From Phycisphaerales bacterium (GTDB lineage Bacteria > Planctomycetota > Phycisphaerae > Sedimentisphaerales > Anaerobacaceae), in NCBI GenBank assembly GCA_003170415.1, contig PMZJ01000009.1, positions 1-54,081 of the forward strand: 54,081 nt of DNA. The letters run 5' to 3'. The position numbers and the translations under genes are program-made. Positions 50,815-54,081 of the stretch are shown piece by piece; position 1 is the first letter of the stretch, and the number at the start of each line of letters is the position of its first letter. Under the pieces are notes generated by a model. That model saw only the letters and a program-made list of their open reading frames with translations. It was not told the origin of the DNA and did no database searches.

Positions 50815-51696
50815 ATTCCTCTCCCTTGTCCCCGAGTGTCTGCTTACTTGGCAGGCAGCAGGGGATTCACAAACAACTAAACACCAAAAACCAAAAACTA
50901 ACCACTACAGAGAAAAACGCTTCCTCTGTATATGGCGCGAACTTGCGCGCTTTTGACGAAAATTCCGATTTTGGAGATGCCCCGAAATGCACTTAAGTCG
51001 TTATGATATAAGGAGTAGAAAAAATTTTAAGAATTTTGAATTTGGGCAAAAAACACTTGCGCGAAATCGGTGAACAAATGTATCATACAAACGTTTTATA
51101 CAAGTGTTTTATACGACTTTTTTAGTCCTGTTTTATGTCCTTATTCTGCAAAAGGTTACAGCAAAAGGTCTGCGTTAAAAACGCGCAAAAAACACCCCAA
51201 AAATGGTCTCAAAAAGGCACAAAAAGGACTTAATAAACGAGGGACATTTATTGATAACTGCTTAATAATAATGGGTTTATATCGTTTTTTTATGTCCCCA
51301 TCACCCCTGTTTTTTTATGCAAAAATTTGCGCCGCAGTGAACTAAACTGGGTTTTTTAGACGCTGCTTTTTTGTTTAGCCGCCGCCGGCACGGCGACGCA
51401 ATTCCCCTTTGAACGCACATCTTATGGGCGTTTGTGATTAGCCCGGCGACTTTACTTGTCCGCCGTAGGAGGATTGCAGGGTTACTATTTGTCATTCTAG
51501 CGCACGCGGGAATCCAGGTTTTCTCAAATCTCAAATTTCACACGGAGCGAAGCGACGAGCCCGCCTCGGAAATCCTGCTTCCCCGCCTTCTGTTCTCCGT
51601 CCTCAGTCCTCCGTCGTCTGTTCTTTTGGTCTTGAATTCCGGGCGGGAGTGATTAGAATCTAAAATCATAAATCATAAAAATTGTCCGCTTTTTTC
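50815..51696. other. Long gene-poor region
   Basis: About 880 bases without a convincing gene. It contains an AACTAAACACC/AAAAACTAACC simple repeat near 50875, a palindrome GCGCGAACTTGCGCGC at 50937-50952, direct GTTTTATAC repeats near 51092-51116, a T-rich stretch with a possible hairpin near 51335-51380, and ATCATAAATCATAA units near 51664. A 91-residue Lys-rich frame at 51070 has no ribosome-binding site and looks like chance. Confidence 0.5.
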
Positions 51697-51726
51697 TTGA
51701 CATTTCGACTATCCATCCGGTAGTAT
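51697..51726 (+). promoter_or_regulatory. Promoter of the PEP-CTERM/dockerin gene
   Basis: A perfect TTGACA (51697-51702) after a T-run, an 18-base spacer and TAGTAT (51721-51726); about 56 bases before the start codon. Confidence 0.6.
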
Positions 51727-51781
51727 CAATGTATGCTGAATGGCGGGGGGCCAAATCGGCTAAAGAAGAAGGAGAAGATGT

Positions 51782-52552
51782 ATGAGAAGAATTTCTTTGC
51801 TCGCCATTATGGGAATTACGCTCATCAATTACGCCAAAGGCGATGTCACAATAACCGCAACCGATGCCGGCGGCGGCAAACTGCTAATCGGCTATCAGGC
51901 AACCGGAGCGCTTGCGCCTGTTGCTTTCGCTTTGGATATACAACTGAGTAATGGCGCCACCTTCAGCAACGTTACATCTCTTGCCCAGCCTTTCTACTAC
52001 TATCCCTCAAGATTCAGAGATTTCATAGTCACGACAAGTCCTAATTGGGAAGACCCTTCTTATCTTCCAACAACTGCCTGGAACGAACCCGCTGCGCTGG
52101 GCGGCTTAGGCACTTCGGGCATAACAATCGAAATGGCATCGATGCTCGACCCCTATCTCGCGGCCGGTTCCAACGCCGACTTCGACCACAACGGTTCAGT
52201 AGACATCTATGATTTAACGATGTTCAGCGACAATTGGCTAATAGACGGGGGAATGGCCGATCTTTACCCCGATGGCTTAGTAAATTTCCGTGATTACGCT
52301 GTTTTTCTCGACGGTCACTTCGATCCCATCCCTATGTCAGGAGATCTCCTCTTGTTGCAGTTAAATGGCAACGGTGCCGAGATAACAACAGCAAACATCT
52401 CGCTTAATTTGATTCGAGGTGGTATTGTTCTCGAAGATGCATCACTTGGAAATGCAATCCTGCCAACCCAAGTCACCGTAATTATTCCCGAACCCGCCAC
52501 GTTATTTCTTCTCACCCTCGGCGGCTTAACTGTTTTGCGTAAGAAAAAATAA
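51782..52552 (+). CDS. PEP-CTERM protein with dockerin-type calcium-binding repeat
   Basis: A 256-residue exported protein: signal peptide (MRRISLLAIMGITLINYAKG), a cohesin-like or beta-sandwich body with FALDIQLSNGATFSNV, and a dockerin I-like pair of loops at about 138-180 (ADFDHNGSVDIYDLTMFSDN, and YPDGLVNFRDYAVFL). It ends in the PEP-CTERM signal IPEPATLFLLTLGGLTVLRK. GGAG is 7 bases before the ATG. The gene may help hold surface or extracellular complexes. Confidence 0.88.
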   Translation: MRRISLLAIMGITLINYAKGDVTITATDAGGGKLLIGYQATGALAPVAFALDIQLSNGATFSNVTSLAQPFYYYPSRFRDFIVTTSPNWEDPSYLPTTAWNEPAALGGLGTSGITIEMASMLDPYLAAGSNADFDHNGSVDIYDLTMFSDNWLIDGGMADLYPDGLVNFRDYAVFLDGHFDPIPMSGDLLLLQLNGNGAEITTANISLNLIRGGIVLEDASLGNAILPTQVTVIIPEPATLFLLTLGGLTVLRKKK

Positions 52553-52554
52553 AT

Positions 52555-52608
52555 CTCTGTGGTCTCTGTGTCCTCTGTGGCTAAAAAACTCTGTGGCCTC
52601 GGTGGCCT
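52555..52608. repeat. CTCTGTG-type dispersed repeat behind PEP-CTERM gene
   Basis: CTCTGTGGTCTCTGTGTCCT and following units directly after the stop codon. Bases 52573-52597 are identical to 31199-31223 in the GspH-like leader. Confidence 0.75.
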
Positions 52609-52645
52609 TTTTTCATTTTGATATGTATTTTTGCCTTTTACTTTT

Positions 52646-53755
52646 TTATTTTTGATTTATTATTGCCATCATTGCTTCCAATTTATGTTTATTAAGCGAT
52701 GGCCCCGTCGGCAGGTGGACTAATCGTTCAATCGTGCTTTCGGCCCTTGGGCAACTGCCCGTATGGTAATCAACTTTGGCAAGGTCGCTGGTGCCCAGCG
52801 GATGGACCGGGCTGATATACCAGCCGGCGATATCCAGGCCTCGAATGCCTGCCCGATGGATTATTTCCCATTTCTTATATACGCGCAGGGGGTATCTCAT
52901 CATTGTAATCTTTGCCTCCGGCTGTTTTGGCCAAAGGGATAATCCCGCGTCGCTGAAGGACTCCTCTATCATCGCGGTATTTTGAAGCCGAATCTGATGC
53001 AATTTGTGCCAGTTTTCTAATTGTTTCAATGCCGCTTTTGCCTTCATCTCTCCGGCTAATCGAACATATCCTTCGCAGGCGGGTATGCCATTTTTCAGAA
53101 AAGATTTTCCCCTTAAATGTAACGCACCACGAAGCCGGGAGTATTGGTATCCGAGGTAACAATCAAGCTGCGACTGACTGAATGGGTGATATGCCCGTAA
53201 CCAGCAGGCCCTAATAAGGTCTGATGTTTTAGACGCGGGCGCAGCGAACCGCTCGATTTGACGGTCAACTTTTTCGAGTAAACCGTTTGAATTGACGGTC
53301 AGCACCCCTCCGGGACGGACGGCTCCCTGGCCGAATGTGCCTAATTTTTGATTGTTCCACCTGCAATCCAGCGAGTGGGCACAATCTTCGATTATCTTTG
53401 CGCCGATTTTGTTGCAGGCCGCAAGATTCTGCTCTAATCGGCCGGGGTTGCCTAAGGTATGCTGTAAAATCACAACTTTGAGAGAGCCGGCATTCTGAAC
53501 GAGGATTTCCTGCGGGTCGATGCACAGGTGCTCATCAATGTCTAAATATACAGGGGTTGCTTCGCAAACCTTGACGGCTTCTACGACAGCCAGACAGGTA
53601 AAAGCGCAGACGCCAACTTTATCGCCGGGATGGACACCAAGGGCTTTGAGCAATATGAACAACGCGTGCCGGCCCAGCCCAAAGGCCCTCGCGCCCTGCG
53701 CATCCGCAAACCGTGAGAATGCTTTTTCGTATGTCCTTCGCCATTTGTCTGACAT
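52646..53755 (-). CDS. DegT/DnrJ/EryC1-family protein lacking the PLP-lysine segment
   Basis: A 369-residue protein of the PLP-dependent sugar aminotransferase fold. Family parts are GRHALFILLKALGVHPGDKV, AFTCLAVVEAVKVCEATPVY, the Asp-containing IIEDCAHSLD and LGTFGQGA. Where relatives continue with about 14 residues holding the catalytic lysine before a GGxxxT motif, this protein reads directly AVRPGGVLTVNS. The lysine is therefore absent, so ordinary transaminase activity is unlikely. The frame is otherwise open to normal length. It converges on the PEP-CTERM/dockerin gene. Confidence 0.78.
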   Translation of the reverse strand: MSDKWRRTYEKAFSRFADAQGARAFGLGRHALFILLKALGVHPGDKVGVCAFTCLAVVEAVKVCEATPVYLDIDEHLCIDPQEILVQNAGSLKVVILQHTLGNPGRLEQNLAACNKIGAKIIEDCAHSLDCRWNNQKLGTFGQGAVRPGGVLTVNSNGLLEKVDRQIERFAAPASKTSDLIRACWLRAYHPFSQSQLDCYLGYQYSRLRGALHLRGKSFLKNGIPACEGYVRLAGEMKAKAALKQLENWHKLHQIRLQNTAMIEESFSDAGLSLWPKQPEAKITMMRYPLRVYKKWEIIHRAGIRGLDIAGWYISPVHPLGTSDLAKVDYHTGSCPRAESTIERLVHLPTGPSLNKHKLEAMMAIINQK

Positions 53756-53786
53756 TTAATTATTATACCCATCCTTATAAAATTTA

Positions 53787-53806
53787 CCCCCGAATAAATT
53801 CGGGGG
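53787..53806. repeat. Perfect palindrome upstream of the DegT-like gene
   Basis: CCCCCGAAT-AA-ATTCGGGGG, flanked by TTTA on the left and TTACTTTT on the right. It lies 32 bases upstream of the DegT-like start and could act as a terminator or operator; which is not evident. Confidence 0.5.
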
Positions 53807-53940
53807 TTACTTTTCAAGGGCGATTTTTCAACGACGCTTTGGCTGTCGTTTGGCATCACTTACGGGAGTAAATGATAATATCATTAAGCGGAATAACCCT
53901 AAAATAAACTAAAAATATTTTGTCTTAAGCAAAATACGCC

Positions 53941-53968
53941 TTGACAATCCCATTTTAATGTATATAGT
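53941..53968 (+). promoter_or_regulatory. Promoter of the truncated gene at the right edge
   Basis: A perfect TTGACA (53941-53946), a 16-base spacer and TATAGT (53963-53968), about 55 bases before the ATG at 54026. Confidence 0.55.
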
Positions 53969-54025
53969 TCTATTCTGAGGATTATAAAATATGATGAAGC
54001 AATATCAGGATAAGAAGATGTAACC

Positions 54026-54081
54026 ATGTCGAAAAATATATATATCTCCATTCTATTTATCGCATCATTATTTGCCTTTAC
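54026..54081 (+). CDS. Start of an exported protein (truncated by the window)
   Basis: Eighteen codons, MSKNIYISILFIASLFAF, form a typical signal-peptide start: a short basic end and a hydrophobic core. The upstream promoter and the nearby PEP-CTERM genes suggest another exported protein, but the body lies outside the window. Confidence 0.5.
   Translation, partial: MSKNIYISILFIASLFAF

Noticed and set aside
51070-51345. 91-residue Lys-rich ORF
   Set aside because: No ribosome-binding site, odd composition, and it lies in AT- and repeat-rich sequence; probably chance.
1-54081. CRISPR array, rRNA genes, insertion-sequence transposase, prophage or toxin-antitoxin pair
   Set aside because: No regularly spaced repeats, rRNA-like sequence, transposase motifs, phage structural genes or recognisable toxin-antitoxin pairs were seen.

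Overview
The window looks like a chromosomal segment of an uncultured Planctomycetota bacterium, most likely class Phycisphaerae (Sedimentisphaerales-like). This is inferred from the combination of PEP-CTERM proteins (one with a dockerin-type repeat), an exported Tat-type hydroxypyruvate-isomerase-like protein, a long train of pseudopilins, an HNH-AP2 endonuclease, a RACo-like corrinoid activator (which suggests an anaerobe) and an ADP-forming acetyl-CoA synthetase. No rRNA or taxonomic marker gene is present, so the assignment is tentative.

Layout. 1-2.4 kb: a small Cys-rich hypothetical protein (-), a 27-residue very basic COX24/bS22-like protein and a RACo-like ferredoxin-ASKHA ATPase. 2.4-11.4 kb: a fatty-acid synthesis cluster. 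rpmF-plsX-fabH run leftward; fabD, a small membrane protein and fabG run rightward; then acpP-fabF. A leftward PH-domain protein and an Nramp transporter fused to a universal stress domain split the cluster. 11.5-15.1 kb: a TMTC-like membrane/TPR protein, dihydrolipoyl dehydrogenase and tRNA-Cys(GCA). 15.2-22 kb: a promoter-to-terminator small-RNA or leader candidate, a macrodomain protein, PolX, then (leftward) a Tat-signal hydroxypyruvate-isomerase-like protein with ispD, and a membrane/TPR protein. 22-36.5 kb: pilus/type II secretion machinery: PilB-like ATPase, PilT, then a second GspE ATPase, GspF and seven pseudopilins or minor pseudopilins, ending with a GspK-like protein. 36.5-43.5 kb: a four-helix-bundle S23-type protein, an inositol monophosphatase-family protein, a DUF2752 protein, a lipoprotein, serA, a phosphoglucosamine-mutase-family enzyme, a CDF cation transporter and a stand-alone LigD-type phosphoesterase domain. 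43.6-54 kb: a PEP-CTERM protein, a decayed phosphoesterase copy, an acetyl-CoA operon (ADP-forming synthetase, CoA-transferase fused to GNAT, AcuC-type deacetylase), HNH-AP2 endonuclease, a PEP-CTERM/dockerin protein, a DegT/DnrJ-type protein without its catalytic lysine segment, and the start of another exported protein.

The most striking signal is not a gene. Several families of short dispersed, often palindromic repeats occur not only between genes but inside them, in frame. Copies lie inside the macrodomain gene, the phosphoglucosamine-mutase-family gene and ispD, in the manner described for Rickettsia palindromic elements. Others make up most of the N-terminal leader codons of four consecutive pseudopilin genes, upstream of the prepilin-peptidase site, where the encoded residues would be cut off. 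This suggests spreading sequence that persists in protein positions where extra residues are tolerated or removed. A second notable element is the roughly 143-nt RNA candidate before the macrodomain gene, with a TTGACA/17 bp/TAAGAT promoter and an 11-bp terminator hairpin plus U-run.

All calls come from reading the sequence and translations by eye. No database search, folding program or alignment was run. Start codons were moved from the longest frame where a ribosome-binding site or family N-terminus argued for it.
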